Below, one piece after another: positions 54,437-63,525 of a DNA stretch of 64,000 bases; the first letter of the stretch is position 1, and each line of letters begins with the position of its first letter. The notes beneath the pieces are model-generated. The model was not told where the DNA came from. It saw only the letters and a list, made by a program, of their open reading frames with translations, and made no database searches. The position numbers and the translations under genes were made by a program. The DNA is from Cupriavidus malaysiensis (GTDB taxonomy: Bacteria; Pseudomonadota; Gammaproteobacteria; Burkholderiales; Burkholderiaceae). The stretch is taken from NCBI RefSeq assembly GCF_001854325.1, contig NZ_CP017755.1, positions 1,612,001 to 1,676,000 on the forward strand, read 5' to 3'.

Positions 54437-55857
54437 TGCGCAGCCTGTCCCTGACCACCCGCCTGGCGCTGGCCTTCGGCCTCGTCGCCGCCCTGGTGTT
54501 CGGCGGCGCCGGCACCTACCTGTACCGCGCGCTGGCGACCCAGGTGATCGAGCGCGACGATGCCGAGCTGCTGCGCAAGGCCGAGCGGGTGCGCCGCGAG
54601 GTCGCGGCGCAGGACGGCATCGACTGGCAGGAACTGCGGGGCGTGGTGTCCGGTAACGACGAGTTCGGGCTGCTGGTGCGCGATGCCGCCAGCACCACGC
54701 TGCTGCGCGCCGACGCGGCTGGCAGCGGCTCGGGCGACGGCGCATTGCCCGCCGTGCCGCCGCTGGCGGCCGACGCCATGCTCGGGGCGGCCGCCATCCG
54801 GGGCTGGACCGACGCGCGCGGCTACCCGGTGCGCGGCGTGCGCGCGCTGGCGCGCGACGGCCACGGCCGCATGCTGGACTATTTCCTCTACCAGACCGGT
54901 GCGGCGCGCGCCCAGCTCATGCGGGCCTACCGCGCCCGGCTGCTGCTGACCGGGCTGGTCGGCTCGCTGGCGGTGGCCGCGCTGGGCTACCTGGCCCTGC
55001 GCGCGGCCATGGCGCCGCTGCGCCGCATCGCGGCCGGCGCCTCCGACGTCACCGTGCGCCACCTCGCGCTGCCGCTGGATCCCGCCCGGCTGCCGCCCGA
55101 GCTGCGCGAACTGGCCGCTGCGCTGCAGCAGATGATGGACCGCCTGCGCGACGGCTTCGAACGCCTCAGCCAGTTCTCCGCCGACCTGGCCCACGACTTC
55201 CGCACACCGATCGGCAACCTGCTCGGGCAGAGCCAGGTGGCGCTGGCCAGCGAGCGCAGCGTGGAGGAATACCAGGCGCTGCTGGCCTCGAACATCGAAG
55301 AGTACGAGCGGCTCGCGCGCATGATCGAGAACATGCTGTTCCTGGCCCGCGCCGAGAACGCGCGCGTGGCGCTCAAGCCGGCCGTGCTGGACCTGGAGCG
55401 GGAACTGGCGGGCCTGGGCGACTACTTCGAGGGCCTCGCCGAGGCCGCCGGCGTGGCGCTGGCGGTCGACGGCCGGGGCCAGGTGCTGGCCGATGCGCTG
55501 CTGCTGCGCCGCGCGGTCGGCAACCTGCTGGCCAACGCGATCCGCTTCACGCCCGCCGGCGGCACCGTCACGCTGCGCGGGTACGCGGAGCGGCAGGGCA
55601 GCGCCATCTCGGTGGCCAACCCGGGCCCGGGCATCGCTTCCGAGCACCTGCCGCGCCTGTTCGACCGCTTCTTCCGCGCGGATCCGGCGCGCGCCAATTC
55701 CGGCGAGTCCTCGGGGGTGGGGCTGGCCATCGTCAAGTCCATCATGGACCTGCACGGCGGCAGCGTGGAGGCGGTCTCGCCGCCCGGCGGCATGACGGTG
55801 TTCACGCTGCACTTCCCGGCACAAGGGGAGCAGGGGTCCGCATCGCCGGGCAGTTGA
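54436..55857 (+). CDS. Heavy-metal-type sensor histidine kinase
   Basis: 473 residues. Two membrane helices (about 8-30 and 170-190) flank a periplasmic domain of about 135 residues. HAMP follows, then the dimerisation box FSADLAHDFRTPIGNLLGQ with phospho-His, and the ATPase with NLLANAIRFTPAG (N box) and SSGVGLAIVKSIMDLHGG (G2 box). The kinase opening and HAMP follow the CusS/IrlS pattern. The cognate signal may be a metal or a drug exported by the divergent RND pump. Confidence 0.94.
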   Translation: MRSLSLTTRLALAFGLVAALVFGGAGTYLYRALATQVIERDDAELLRKAERVRREVAAQDGIDWQELRGVVSGNDEFGLLVRDAASTTLLRADAAGSGSGDGALPAVPPLAADAMLGAAAIRGWTDARGYPVRGVRALARDGHGRMLDYFLYQTGAARAQLMRAYRARLLLTGLVGSLAVAALGYLALRAAMAPLRRIAAGASDVTVRHLALPLDPARLPPELRELAAALQQMMDRLRDGFERLSQFSADLAHDFRTPIGNLLGQSQVALASERSVEEYQALLASNIEEYERLARMIENMLFLARAENARVALKPAVLDLERELAGLGDYFEGLAEAAGVALAVDGRGQVLADALLLRRAVGNLLANAIRFTPAGGTVTLRGYAERQGSAISVANPGPGIASEHLPRLFDRFFRADPARANSGESSGVGLAIVKSIMDLHGGSVEAVSPPGGMTVFTLHFPAQGEQGSASPGS

Positions 55858-56114
55858 AGCGGGGCACCGGACGCGGCGTGTTCCAGCCTGGCGTGGCCAA
55901 GGCCCGCTGCAGGAAGGCGGCCAGCGCGGCCGCCGCTGCGCCCATGCCAGCGGCCGGACGCGGCACGCCGAGCGGCTCGGTCGGCCTCGCCCAGATCGAC
56001 TTCGCGCAGATCGACTTCGCGCAGGTCACCGCTGTCGGGCAGGTGGCCAGCCAGGCCGGCCCAGGCCGGCCAGCAGGAAGGTGACCGGTTCGCGCCGCAG
56101 CAGCAGCGAACCCG
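55858..56114. other. Intergenic region with a 15-bp tandem repeat
   Basis: CAGATCGACTTCGCG is repeated about 2.5 times near 55995-56030. On the minus strand one frame reads Leu-Arg-Glu-Val-Asp twice, like a pentapeptide-repeat fragment, but no start or intact gene surrounds it. This may be a remnant of a pentapeptide-repeat gene or a chance repeat. No other feature is seen. Confidence 0.35.
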
Positions 56115-57059
56115 TCAGGTTGGCCGAGCGCCCGCCTGGCGCCGCGCGTAGGCCTGCAGGCCGCTGTAGGCCACGCGCAGCAGCGGCGCGTCGACACCGA
56201 GGCGCGCGCCGGTGGCGATCATGTCGCCGACGATGGCGTCGGCCTCGATGCGGCGCGCCTGGGTGGCGATATCGCGCATCATCGAGGCCGCCCAGCCCGA
56301 GCCCGGTGCCAGCAACTGCGCGCGCATGGCGGCCAGCGCCTCGGGACGCGGCACATGACCGGCGGCGCTGGCGATGGCCACGCATTCGTCGAGCAGGCGG
56401 CCTGCCGCCTCGGCGCCATGGTCGGTGCCCATGATCTCGCCGATGGTGGCGCGCAGCAGGGTGGTCACCGCCGCGCCGGCGCAGATCATCACCCATTTCT
56501 CCCAAATATCCTGGTCGATCTGCGCGGACAGCAGGCGTGTGCCGGGCGCTTGCGCGGCCAGTGCGTGGAAGCTGGCCGCGGCGGCAGCCTGGGCGTCCGC
56601 GCGGGCCCCGACCAGCAGCCGGTCGCCGGGGCTCAGGTGGCGGATGGTGCCGTCGGCGGCGAGCGTGGTGGCGATGTAGGCGACGCCGCCCAGCACGCGC
56701 GCCTTGCCGAAGGCCGCGTCGAGGCGCGGGTAGACGGCGCCGCCGTTCAGCAGCGGCAGTACCACCGTGGCCGGGCCGAGTGCCGGGGCGATGGTGGCGA
56801 TGGCATCGTCGAGATCGAAAGCCTTGCAGGTCAGCAGGACCAGGTCGAAGGCATGCCCGGATTGCGCTACCTGCCCGGCCGGTACGGTCTGCACCGGGCG
56901 CGCGATGTTGCCGAGCGGGCTGTGCACGGCCAGGCCGTCGCGGGCGAGCTGGGCGGCGCGGCCGGGGCGCACGGCGAAGCGCACGTCGGCGCCGGCCGCC
57001 AGCAGGCGCGCGCCGTAGTAGCCGCCCAGTGCGCCGGCGCCGAGGACGAGGATTCTCAT
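56115..57059 (-). CDS. 2-dehydropantoate 2-reductase family protein (PanE/ApbA-like)
   Basis: 314 residues. The NADPH site is [21 protein letters not shown]. The catalytic Lys is in [13 protein letters not shown] and the second conserved Lys in [25 protein letters not shown]. Reduces ketopantoate or another 2-keto acid; many such paralogues in this group are catabolic. GGAGA lies 7 bp before the ATG. It is 37 bp downstream of the MATE gene on the same strand and may be co-transcribed. Confidence 0.9.
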   Translation of the reverse strand: MRILVLGAGALGGYYGARLLAAGADVRFAVRPGRAAQLARDGLAVHSPLGNIARPVQTVPAGQVAQSGHAFDLVLLTCKAFDLDDAIATIAPALGPATVVLPLLNGGAVYPRLDAAFGKARVLGGVAYIATTLAADGTIRHLSPGDRLLVGARADAQAAAAASFHALAAQAPGTRLLSAQIDQDIWEKWVMICAGAAVTTLLRATIGEIMGTDHGAEAAGRLLDECVAIASAAGHVPRPEALAAMRAQLLAPGSGWAASMMRDIATQARRIEADAIVGDMIATGARLGVDAPLLRVAYSGLQAYARRQAGARPT

Positions 57060-57096
57060 GGTGGATGTCTCCGTAGAGGCTGCGGTCGGGATCGGA

Positions 57097-58524
57097 TCAG
57101 GCCAGGGCCCGGCGCCGCGTGGCCCGGGCCGGGGCGCGCGGCCTGTCCCAGCCGCCGCCGGCGATCGACCACAGGATGCAGCTGCCGTAGACCGTCATGG
57201 CGAGCGCGCCGAGGGCGAAGTAGACGGGCAGGCCGGCGCCCCAGGCCAGGGCCAGCGAACCGGCGCCGGCGAACAGCAGGAAGCGCAGCACGCCGGCCGC
57301 CAGCGGCCATTCGAGGCGGCCCGCGCCCTGGCTGGCGAAGTACAGCGAGAAGCCCATGGCGAAGAAGCCGTAGAACGGCCCGACGATATGCAGGTAGGTC
57401 GAGCCGGTCGCCAGCAGCTGTGCATCGGCACCGAACAGGCGCAGCCAGGCCTGCGGCCATAACGATGCGGCCAGCCCGACCAGTTCGGCCAGCACGAAGG
57501 CCATGGCGCCGCCGGTGATGGCGATGCGCCGCGCGCGCGCCACCTGGCCGGCGCCGATATTGGCGCCGACCAGGGCGACCATGGGCGCGCCCAGGCCGAA
57601 GGCGATCGGGATCAGCAGGTACTCCAGCCGTGCCGCGGTGGCATAGCCGGCGAGGGCGGCGGTGCCGCCGTGGCGCCCGACCTGGGCCGTGGTGACGGCG
57701 ATCAGCGCATTGGTGAGGATGGGATTGAGGCAGGCCAGCGCGCCGATCGTCAGGATGCTGCGCATCGGCCGCCAGTGGAGCCGGCCGGCGGCGAGGCGCG
57801 CGGCGCAGCGCCCCGACAGGCAATACCAGCCGAGCACCGCCGTGCCCGCCGCATAGTAGGCCACCAGGGCCCAGGCGCCGCCCGCGACGCCGAGCCGCGG
57901 CAGCGGGCCGAGGCCGAAGATCAGGCACGGCGAGAGCGGGATCAGCAGCGCGGCGCCGCAGCAGATCACCAGGCCCGGCACCGTCATGTTGCCGGTGCCG
58001 CGCACCACGCTGGCCAGCGCGTTCATGGCCCACATCAGCGGCAGCCCGGCGAACAGCACGCGGCCATAGGCGCTGGCGGCGTCGAGCGCGGCGCCATGCG
58101 CGCCGAGCAGGGCGAACAGCGGACGCGCGCCCAGCCACAGCAGCAGCGAGAACAGCACGCCGATCAGCAGATTGATGGCCAGCGCATGGCGCGCCAGCTG
58201 CGCGACCAGGCCGCTGTCGCCGGCGCCGAGCGCGCGCGCCACCGCCGAGGAGATGCCGCCGCCCATGGCGCCCTGCGACATGTTCTGCATCAGCATCAGC
58301 ACCGGCACCACCACCGCCACGCCGGCCAGCACGTCGGTGCCGAGCCTGGCCAGGAACCAGGTCTCGATCAGCCCGGTCGACGACTGGGCCAGCATCATCA
58401 GCATATTGGGCCAGCTCATGCGGGCCAGGGTCGGGGCGATCGGGGCTTCCAGCATGGCGCGCACGCGCGCGTCCGGCGCGCGCGGCGTGGCCGTGCCGCC
58501 AGTGCGGTTGGAATGGCTGCTCAT
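57097..58524 (-). CDS. MATE-family efflux transporter
   Basis: 475 residues, 12 helices in two MatE repeats ([26 protein letters not shown] ... and [27 protein letters not shown]). [24 protein letters not shown] in the second half is a conserved loop. Extrudes cationic drugs or metabolites with H+ or Na+. GGGAGAA lies 8 bp before ATG 58524. It is divergent from a MarR gene across a 295-bp region with paired operators. Confidence 0.92.
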   Translation of the reverse strand: MSSHSNRTGGTATPRAPDARVRAMLEAPIAPTLARMSWPNMLMMLAQSSTGLIETWFLARLGTDVLAGVAVVVPVLMLMQNMSQGAMGGGISSAVARALGAGDSGLVAQLARHALAINLLIGVLFSLLLWLGARPLFALLGAHGAALDAASAYGRVLFAGLPLMWAMNALASVVRGTGNMTVPGLVICCGAALLIPLSPCLIFGLGPLPRLGVAGGAWALVAYYAAGTAVLGWYCLSGRCAARLAAGRLHWRPMRSILTIGALACLNPILTNALIAVTTAQVGRHGGTAALAGYATAARLEYLLIPIAFGLGAPMVALVGANIGAGQVARARRIAITGGAMAFVLAELVGLAASLWPQAWLRLFGADAQLLATGSTYLHIVGPFYGFFAMGFSLYFASQGAGRLEWPLAAGVLRFLLFAGAGSLALAWGAGLPVYFALGALAMTVYGSCILWSIAGGGWDRPRAPARATRRRALA

Positions 58525-58582
58525 GTTCTGTTCTCCCGCGGCGAGGGCGGCCGCGTCGTTGTCATCCGGGGCATGAAGATAT

Positions 58583-58631
58583 TTGCATATGCACGTATGT
58601 GCCGATCCAATTTACTTGCATATGCCCGTAT
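58583..58631. promoter_or_regulatory. Paired 16-bp operators between MATE and MarR genes
   Basis: TTGCATATGCACGTAT (58583-58598) and TTGCATATGCCCGTAT (58616-58631) are direct repeats differing at one base and spaced 33 bp, about three helical turns. Each contains the palindrome GCATATGC. The AT-rich stretch lies close to the MATE start and probably overlaps the promoter. MarR-type repression of both genes is the natural reading. The remaining gap to 58819 shows nothing else. Confidence 0.7.
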
Positions 58632-58819
58632 TGGTCAAGGTGGATTAGAATGCAGACCATGCCGCCGCGCGATCCGCGCGGCCCATCCGCCACCGGAGCG
58701 CCGCATGCGGCGCGCGGGAGGCGGGTCTGGCGCAGGGCGCCATCAGGCATCGACCCCATGCCACCAGTGCCACCAGTGCCACCAGCACATGCCATCCGCA
58801 GGGAAGAAGGAAACCGACC

Positions 58820-59314
58820 ATGCCGTCATCGACCATCAAGGACCCGCTGGTCTGCAACGGCGCCGCGCTGCGCAAGGCGACGCGGCGCATCAGCCAGCTC
58901 TACGACGCCGCGCTGGCGCCATGTGGCCTGAGCGTGTCGCAGCGCTCCGTGCTGCTGCACATCGCACGCGGCGGCAGTCCCACCATGACCGAACTGGCGC
59001 ACGCCATGGTGCTGGACCGCTCGGCGCTGGCGCGCAATATCCAGCCGCTGGAGCGCGACGGCTACCTGGTGCAGCGGCGTGACGAAGAAGACGGGCGCAG
59101 CCGGCGCGTGGAACTGACCGCGGCCGGCCGCGCCAAGCTGGCCGAGTCGAACCGGTTGTGGCGGGGCGCCCAGGACCGTTTCGAGACTGTCTACGGCAGC
59201 GAGCGGGCGGCGGCGCTGCGCGTGGCGCTGGCCGAGATCTACTCGGACGAGTTTGCGCAGGCGTTCGAGCAGGGCACGCCGTTGCCGGCGGGGCGTGGCG
59301 CGGAGGCCGCCTAG
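58820..59314 (+). CDS. MarR-family transcriptional regulator
   Basis: 164 residues. The winged helix is LSVSQRSVLLHIARGGSPTMTELAHAMVLDRSALARNIQPLERDGYLVQRRDEEDGRSRRVELT, interpreted here as the DNA-binding core with its Asp-Arg wing. AAGAAGGA stands before the ATG. Divergent from the MATE pump, it is the likely ligand-responsive repressor acting at the paired repeats. The C-terminus is followed by strong palindromes. Confidence 0.93.
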   Translation: MPSSTIKDPLVCNGAALRKATRRISQLYDAALAPCGLSVSQRSVLLHIARGGSPTMTELAHAMVLDRSALARNIQPLERDGYLVQRRDEEDGRSRRVELTAAGRAKLAESNRLWRGAQDRFETVYGSERAAALRVALAEIYSDEFAQAFEQGTPLPAGRGAEAA

Positions 59315-59350
59315 GCGGCCGCTTCGGTCAGGGGCCGCCGCGGCGGCCCC
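59305..59350 (+). terminator. Palindromes at the end of the MarR gene
   Basis: A 16-bp perfect palindrome (59305-59320) contains the MarR stop codon. A 20-bp perfect palindrome (59331-59350, centre CCGCGG) follows 10 bp later. Together they can form strong hairpins that end the MarR transcript. No T-run is present. Confidence 0.5.
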
Positions 59351-59435
59351 GGTCGACACCTTGGCGAGGCAAGACCCTGGTTGCGCTTCGCTCGTCGTGT
59401 CCTAATCACAAATTCGTGGACTCCGTCAGCCCTGA

Positions 59436-59599
59436 GTCCGTCCATAAGCCGCGCGATGCGTCGTCACCAATGCGCGCAAGGCTCCAGCCCTGCCGCGCTT
59501 TGCTCCTGGCCTCGCACGTCCGTCCATAAGCCGCGCGATGCGTCGTCACCAATGCGCGCAAGGCTCCAGCCTTGCTGCGCTTTGCTCCTGGCCTCGCAC
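59436..59599. repeat. Two tandem 82-bp direct repeats
   Basis: Copy 1 (59436-59517) and copy 2 (59518-59599) both begin GTCCGTCCATAAGCC and differ at only two bases seen (CCTGCCG against CTTGCTG). The block lies in the 323-bp gap between the MarR gene and the ABC permease. No gene is convincing in it. It could be a recent duplication or part of a dispersed extragenic family. Confidence 0.88.
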
Positions 59600-59637
59600 G
59601 TCTTCGTTTTCCCGACAGACTGAGTTCTTCCCCGAAT

Positions 59638-60423
59638 TCAAGGCGCCGGACCCTGGCCGGGCACCCACCAGCGCTGCAGCCGCCGCGCGGCGCCGTCGAG
59701 CGCGAAGCCGAGCGCGCCGATGACCAGGACCGTGGCGAGCAGCTCCGAGTAGGCGAGGCGGTCGCGGGTATCGAGGATGAAGTAGCCCAGGCCGGCGTCG
59801 ATGCCCAGCATCTCCGCCGGTACGAGGACGATCCACACCACGCCGATGGAGAGGCGCAGCCCTGTCAGCACATGGCTGAGCACGCCCGGCAAGATCACGC
59901 GGCACAGCAGTTCGGCGCGCGTGGCGGCCAGGCTGCGTGCCAGCAGCAGCCAGCGCGGATCGAGCTGGCGCACGCCGGCGGCGGTATTGAGCAGGATCGG
60001 CCAGACGCCGGCGAAGGCCAGCAGGAACAACACCGAGCGGTCGCCCACGCCGAGCACCATGACCACGATCGGCATCCACGACAGCGGCGAGACCATGCGC
60101 AGGAACTGGAAGGCCGGCGACAGCGCCGCATCGACCCGCTGCAACCCGCCTACCAGCAGACCGGCCGGCACGCCGGCCAGAAGGGCGATGGCCAGCGCGG
60201 CGAGTACGCGGCGCAGGCTGGCCCAGGCGTGCTGAAAGAAGTCGGGCTGTTGCAGCAGCCCGGCCAGGCTGGACAGGGTGGCGGCGGGGCTGAAGCGTGC
60301 CGCCAGCACGCTCGTGCCGTGCGCGCCGGCGGTCGCCCACCACCAGGCCAGGGCCAGGGTGCCCAGCCCGCCCAGGCCCAGGCGCAGCCCGGCGCTGCGT
60401 CGCCACAGCGCGGCGGCCGTCAT
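59638..60423 (-). CDS. ABC transporter permease, SsuC/NrtB/TauC type
   Basis: 261 residues with about six helices. The EAA loop reads LLARSLAATRAELLCRVILPGVLSHVLTGLRLSIGVVWIVLVPAEML, as in nitrate/sulfonate/taurine importers. ATG 60423 overlaps the stop codon of the binding-protein gene (ATGA). It is the last gene of the operon. Confidence 0.93.
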   Translation of the reverse strand: MTAAALWRRSAGLRLGLGGLGTLALAWWWATAGAHGTSVLAARFSPAATLSSLAGLLQQPDFFQHAWASLRRVLAALAIALLAGVPAGLLVGGLQRVDAALSPAFQFLRMVSPLSWMPIVVMVLGVGDRSVLFLLAFAGVWPILLNTAAGVRQLDPRWLLLARSLAATRAELLCRVILPGVLSHVLTGLRLSIGVVWIVLVPAEMLGIDAGLGYFILDTRDRLAYSELLATVLVIGALGFALDGAARRLQRWWVPGQGPAP

Positions 60424-61610
60424 ACCGCGATTTCCTCCCGGCGCGCAAAGTCCTCGACCATGCCGAAGGCACCGGGGCCGCCAGCGGCTGCGATCGCCTG
60501 GCGCACGAAGCGGTCATCGACCAGTTCGCGCGCGGCCTGGCGCGGGTCCAGGCCCGCCAGGAAGGCGCTGTTGCCCTCGATCAGGGTTCCTTGCAGCCGC
60601 CGCACCAGTTCCTCGGTGTAGCTCGGGTAGGGATAGGGCTGGAAGTCGATGCGCTTGTCGTTCCAGCCGGCGTGCCGGATTGCTCCGCTGGCCAGGTAGC
60701 GGCCGCGCTCGGCAGGGTCGGGGTCCAGCACCTTGCGCAGCACCGGGAGCGCGTGCGGCGTGTAGCGGTTCGGGCCGTCCTTGGACAGCAGGGCAGCCGC
60801 CTCCGCGCGATGGTCCCGCGTCCAGCGCTGTGCCTTGACGATGGCGTTGACCACCTTCTGCGACCAGGCCGGGCGGCCATCGAGGTCGTGCTGGTGCATG
60901 AATACGACGCAGCAGGCGTGGTTGCGCCAGACGTCGCCGGTAAAACGCAGGATCTTGCCGATACCCAGGGTCTCCGCGGCGGCATTGAACGGCTCGGCCA
61001 CGATATAGCCTTCGATCTGCCGCGCGGCCAGTGCCGGCGGCATGTCCGAAGGGGGCATCACCACCAGCTTGACCTCGCCGGGGCCGGCCGCGCCGCCCTT
61101 GCGTGCCACCGGTGTCAAGCCTTCCTGCCTGAGCAGCGCCTGCAGTACCACGTTGTGGATGGAGTACCAGAACGGGATGGCGACGGTCTTGCCGCCCAGG
61201 TCGCGCAGCGAGGAGACCTGCGGCGCCACCGTCAGGCCGGAGCCGCCCACATGGTTCCAGGCCACCACCTTGGCGGGCACCCCGCTGCCGAAGCGCGCCC
61301 ATACCGTCATCGGCGAGAGCAGGTGCACCACGTTGACCTGGCCGGCGATGAAGGCTTCCACCAGTTGCGCCCAACTGCGCAGCAGCACCGGCTTCTCGGC
61401 GCGGATGCCCTGCTGGTCGAAGTAGCCATTGTGATGAGCCACCAGCAGCGGCGTGGCGTCGGTGATCGGCAGGTAGCCGATGCGCACCGGCGCATCGGGC
61501 TCCGTGGCCGCGCGCGCCTGCAGGGATCGCAGCAGCGGCAGGGCGCCGCCGGCGGTGAACAGGGCGGAGAGCTTCAGCCACTCACGCCGCGAGATCGGTA
61601 CCTGGCACAT
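60420..61610 (-). CDS. ABC transporter substrate-binding protein, NrtA/SsuA-like, Tat-exported
   Basis: 396 residues. The signal peptide has a twin-arginine motif, SRREWLKLS, then a hydrophobic stretch and ARAA, so it should leave the cell folded. The mature part begins VRIGYLPITDATPLLVAHHNGYF, the NMT1/SsuA-like opening used for nitrate, sulfonates and thiamine precursors. ATG 61610 is used because GAGG stands 6 bp before it; it lies within the end of the ATPase gene (overlap about 29 bp). The ligand is unknown. Confidence 0.9.
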   Translation of the reverse strand: MCQVPISRREWLKLSALFTAGGALPLLRSLQARAATEPDAPVRIGYLPITDATPLLVAHHNGYFDQQGIRAEKPVLLRSWAQLVEAFIAGQVNVVHLLSPMTVWARFGSGVPAKVVAWNHVGGSGLTVAPQVSSLRDLGGKTVAIPFWYSIHNVVLQALLRQEGLTPVARKGGAAGPGEVKLVVMPPSDMPPALAARQIEGYIVAEPFNAAAETLGIGKILRFTGDVWRNHACCVVFMHQHDLDGRPAWSQKVVNAIVKAQRWTRDHRAEAAALLSKDGPNRYTPHALPVLRKVLDPDPAERGRYLASGAIRHAGWNDKRIDFQPYPYPSYTEELVRRLQGTLIEGNSAFLAGLDPRQAARELVDDRFVRQAIAAAGGPGAFGMVEDFARREEIAV

Positions 61611-62436
61611 AGTGTTCCTCAAGCGGTTCGGTAAGGGGGGATGCGCTTGGCGCCCGGCGCGGCGGCATGGCTTGCCGCAGTGCCTTGACCAGCCCCACGC
61701 GCAGCTCGCCCAGGGCTTCGACGCTCGCTTCGCGCGGATGGGGCAGGGTCACCGTCCACTCCTGCACGATGCGCGCCGGCGTGCCGCCGAGCAGCACGAT
61801 GCGGTCGGACAGCAATAGCGCTTCGTCCAGATCGTGCGTGATCAGCAGCACGGCCGGCCGTCGCGGCCCGGCGCCGGCGCCGACGAGTTGTCGTAGCAAG
61901 GCCTGCATGTGCGCACGCGTGACCTCGTCGAGCGCACCGAAGGGCTCGTCGAGCAGCAGGACGCGCGGCTGCCGCGCCAGGCAGCGCGCCAAGGCCACGC
62001 GTTGCGCCATGCCGCCCGAAAGCTGGGCCGGGAACAGGTGCAGCGCATGGCCAAGGCCCACGGCATCCAGCATCTGCGCGACACGCGCCTGCCGCTCGTG
62101 GCGGCTGCTGGGCGGCTGGTGGCGGAAATCGAGGCCGAAGCCGGCGTTCTGCCCGACCGTCAGCCACGGCAGCAGGCAGGGATCCTGGAAGGCCACGGCG
62201 ACGCCCGGATGCGGTCCGCCGAGGAGCTCGCCATCGAGGCGAACGCTGCCGCGGGTAGCCGGCTGCAAGCCGGCCAGTACCCGCAGCAGGGTGGACTTGC
62301 CGGCGCCGCTCGGGCCGATCAGCGAGACGATCTCGCCGGGGCGCAGGGTCAGTCCGACCCCCGCGAACAGCGCCGGCGCGCGGTCCGTGCCGTAGTGCAG
62401 GGCCAGGCCCTCGGCCTGCAGCCGCACGGTGCTCAT
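61582..62436 (-). CDS. ABC transporter ATP-binding protein, SsuB/NrtD type
   Basis: 284 residues. Walker A is GPSGAGKST, signature AQLSGGMAQRVALARCLARQP, Walker B VLLLDEPFGALDE, switch ITHDLDEALLLSDR. The last about 40 residues extend past the usual end. ATG 62436 overlaps the stop of the acyl-CoA-dehydrogenase-like gene (ATGA). With the next two genes it makes a full importer. Confidence 0.94.
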   Translation of the reverse strand: MSTVRLQAEGLALHYGTDRAPALFAGVGLTLRPGEIVSLIGPSGAGKSTLLRVLAGLQPATRGSVRLDGELLGGPHPGVAVAFQDPCLLPWLTVGQNAGFGLDFRHQPPSSRHERQARVAQMLDAVGLGHALHLFPAQLSGGMAQRVALARCLARQPRVLLLDEPFGALDEVTRAHMQALLRQLVGAGAGPRRPAVLLITHDLDEALLLSDRIVLLGGTPARIVQEWTVTLPHPREASVEALGELRVGLVKALRQAMPPRRAPSASPLTEPLEEHYVPGTDLAA

Positions 62437-63506
62437 GCGGCCTGGCGCGCGCTGCCGCGCGCGAGTTCCGTCCGCAGCTGGACCAGGCTGGGCGTGACGA
62501 TGGGCAGGAAGGCGGCCTCGCGCCAACGCCGCGCGAAGCCGCCGTGACGGCCGTGCAGGTAGCCGGCGCCGCCGCGCGCCTGCAGTTCGAGCTGGGCCGC
62601 CTGCTGGGCCAGCTCCGCCAGCTGGATGCGCAGCAAGAACAATGCGCGCGGGGCGTCGACGAAGGCGCCGGCATCGACGCCGGCGCTCAAGCGGGCCGCG
62701 GCCGCGTCGAGGTCGGCCGCGATCGCCCCGGCCGGCTCGGCCAGCAGCGCTCGGCCGCTATCCTCGCTGCCGCGTACCGACGCCAGGCAGCGCCGCGCCA
62801 GGCCGATCGACAGGCCGCATTGCATGCCGAGGAAGGCCGGCCGCACGCGCGGCAAGTAACTGCGCGCGTCTTCGTGCAGCAGGTGTTCCGGGCCGAGCGG
62901 GACCTGGCTCAATGCCAGGGCCGCGGTGGCGGTGCCGCGTAGCCCGACCAGGTCGAGGTCGGCGCTGCGCTGCACACCGGCCTGCGTGGCTGGCACGGCG
63001 AACACGGCCGGCGCGCCGCCGGCCACGTCGCTTGCCGCCACCGCCACGACGAAACGCTGGGCGAGCAAGTTGGTGGCCCAGGGCAGGCGGCCGTCGAGCT
63101 GCCAGCCGTCCGTTCGGCGCCTGGCCTCCACCTGCAGCGCTTCGATGCCGCCAAGGAATTTCATCGCGTTCGACAGGCCGCTGGCACCGGCCGTGGTGCC
63201 GGCGAGCAAGCCGGGCAGGTATGCCTCGGCCAGGGCGCGATTGGGGGACTGCAGCAGATATTCGATGAAGACCCGCTGTGCCCACAGCACGAATGCGGCC
63301 GCCTGGGAATGCCGGGCCAGTGCGGCCACGGCGCCGATGGCCGAGCTGCAGCTACCGCCGCTGCCTCCGGCGGCGATGGGCACGCCGGCACCGATCAGGC
63401 CGGCGGTGGCGAGGCGCGGCAGCAGTGCCGCGGCATCGGTGCTGCCGCAGTCGAGGCCGTCGGCGTGCGCGTCGAGCCAGGCGGCAAGTTCGGGGTCCAG
63501 CGTCAT
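62433..63506 (-). CDS. Acyl-CoA-dehydrogenase-like flavoprotein (SfnB/DszC-type candidate)
   Basis: 357 residues, shorter than typical acyl-CoA dehydrogenases. The fold is recognisable from GLSNAMKFLGGIEALQVEARRRTDGWQLDGRLPWATNL in the middle domain and QLELQARGGAGYLHGRHGGFARRWREAAFLP at the end, but the usual IYGGTxEI catalytic region is missing. Such proteins next to SsuABC-like importers are often FMN/FAD monooxygenases of sulfur compounds. ATG 63506 has GGAGG 6 bp before it. It overlaps the ATPase start. Confidence 0.78.
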   Translation of the reverse strand: MTLDPELAAWLDAHADGLDCGSTDAAALLPRLATAGLIGAGVPIAAGGSGGSCSSAIGAVAALARHSQAAAFVLWAQRVFIEYLLQSPNRALAEAYLPGLLAGTTAGASGLSNAMKFLGGIEALQVEARRRTDGWQLDGRLPWATNLLAQRFVVAVAASDVAGGAPAVFAVPATQAGVQRSADLDLVGLRGTATAALALSQVPLGPEHLLHEDARSYLPRVRPAFLGMQCGLSIGLARRCLASVRGSEDSGRALLAEPAGAIAADLDAAAARLSAGVDAGAFVDAPRALFLLRIQLAELAQQAAQLELQARGGAGYLHGRHGGFARRWREAAFLPIVTPSLVQLRTELARGSARQAA

Positions 63507-63525
63507 CGCTACCTCCATTGGGGGC

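Noticed and set aside
55802..56197. Minus-strand 131-codon frame over the 15-bp repeat
   Set aside because: It overlaps the histidine kinase and ketopantoate-reductase genes and has no start signal.
59436..59599. 82-bp repeat as a CRISPR or insertion sequence
   Set aside because: Only two adjacent copies, no spacers, no transposase and no terminal inverted repeats.
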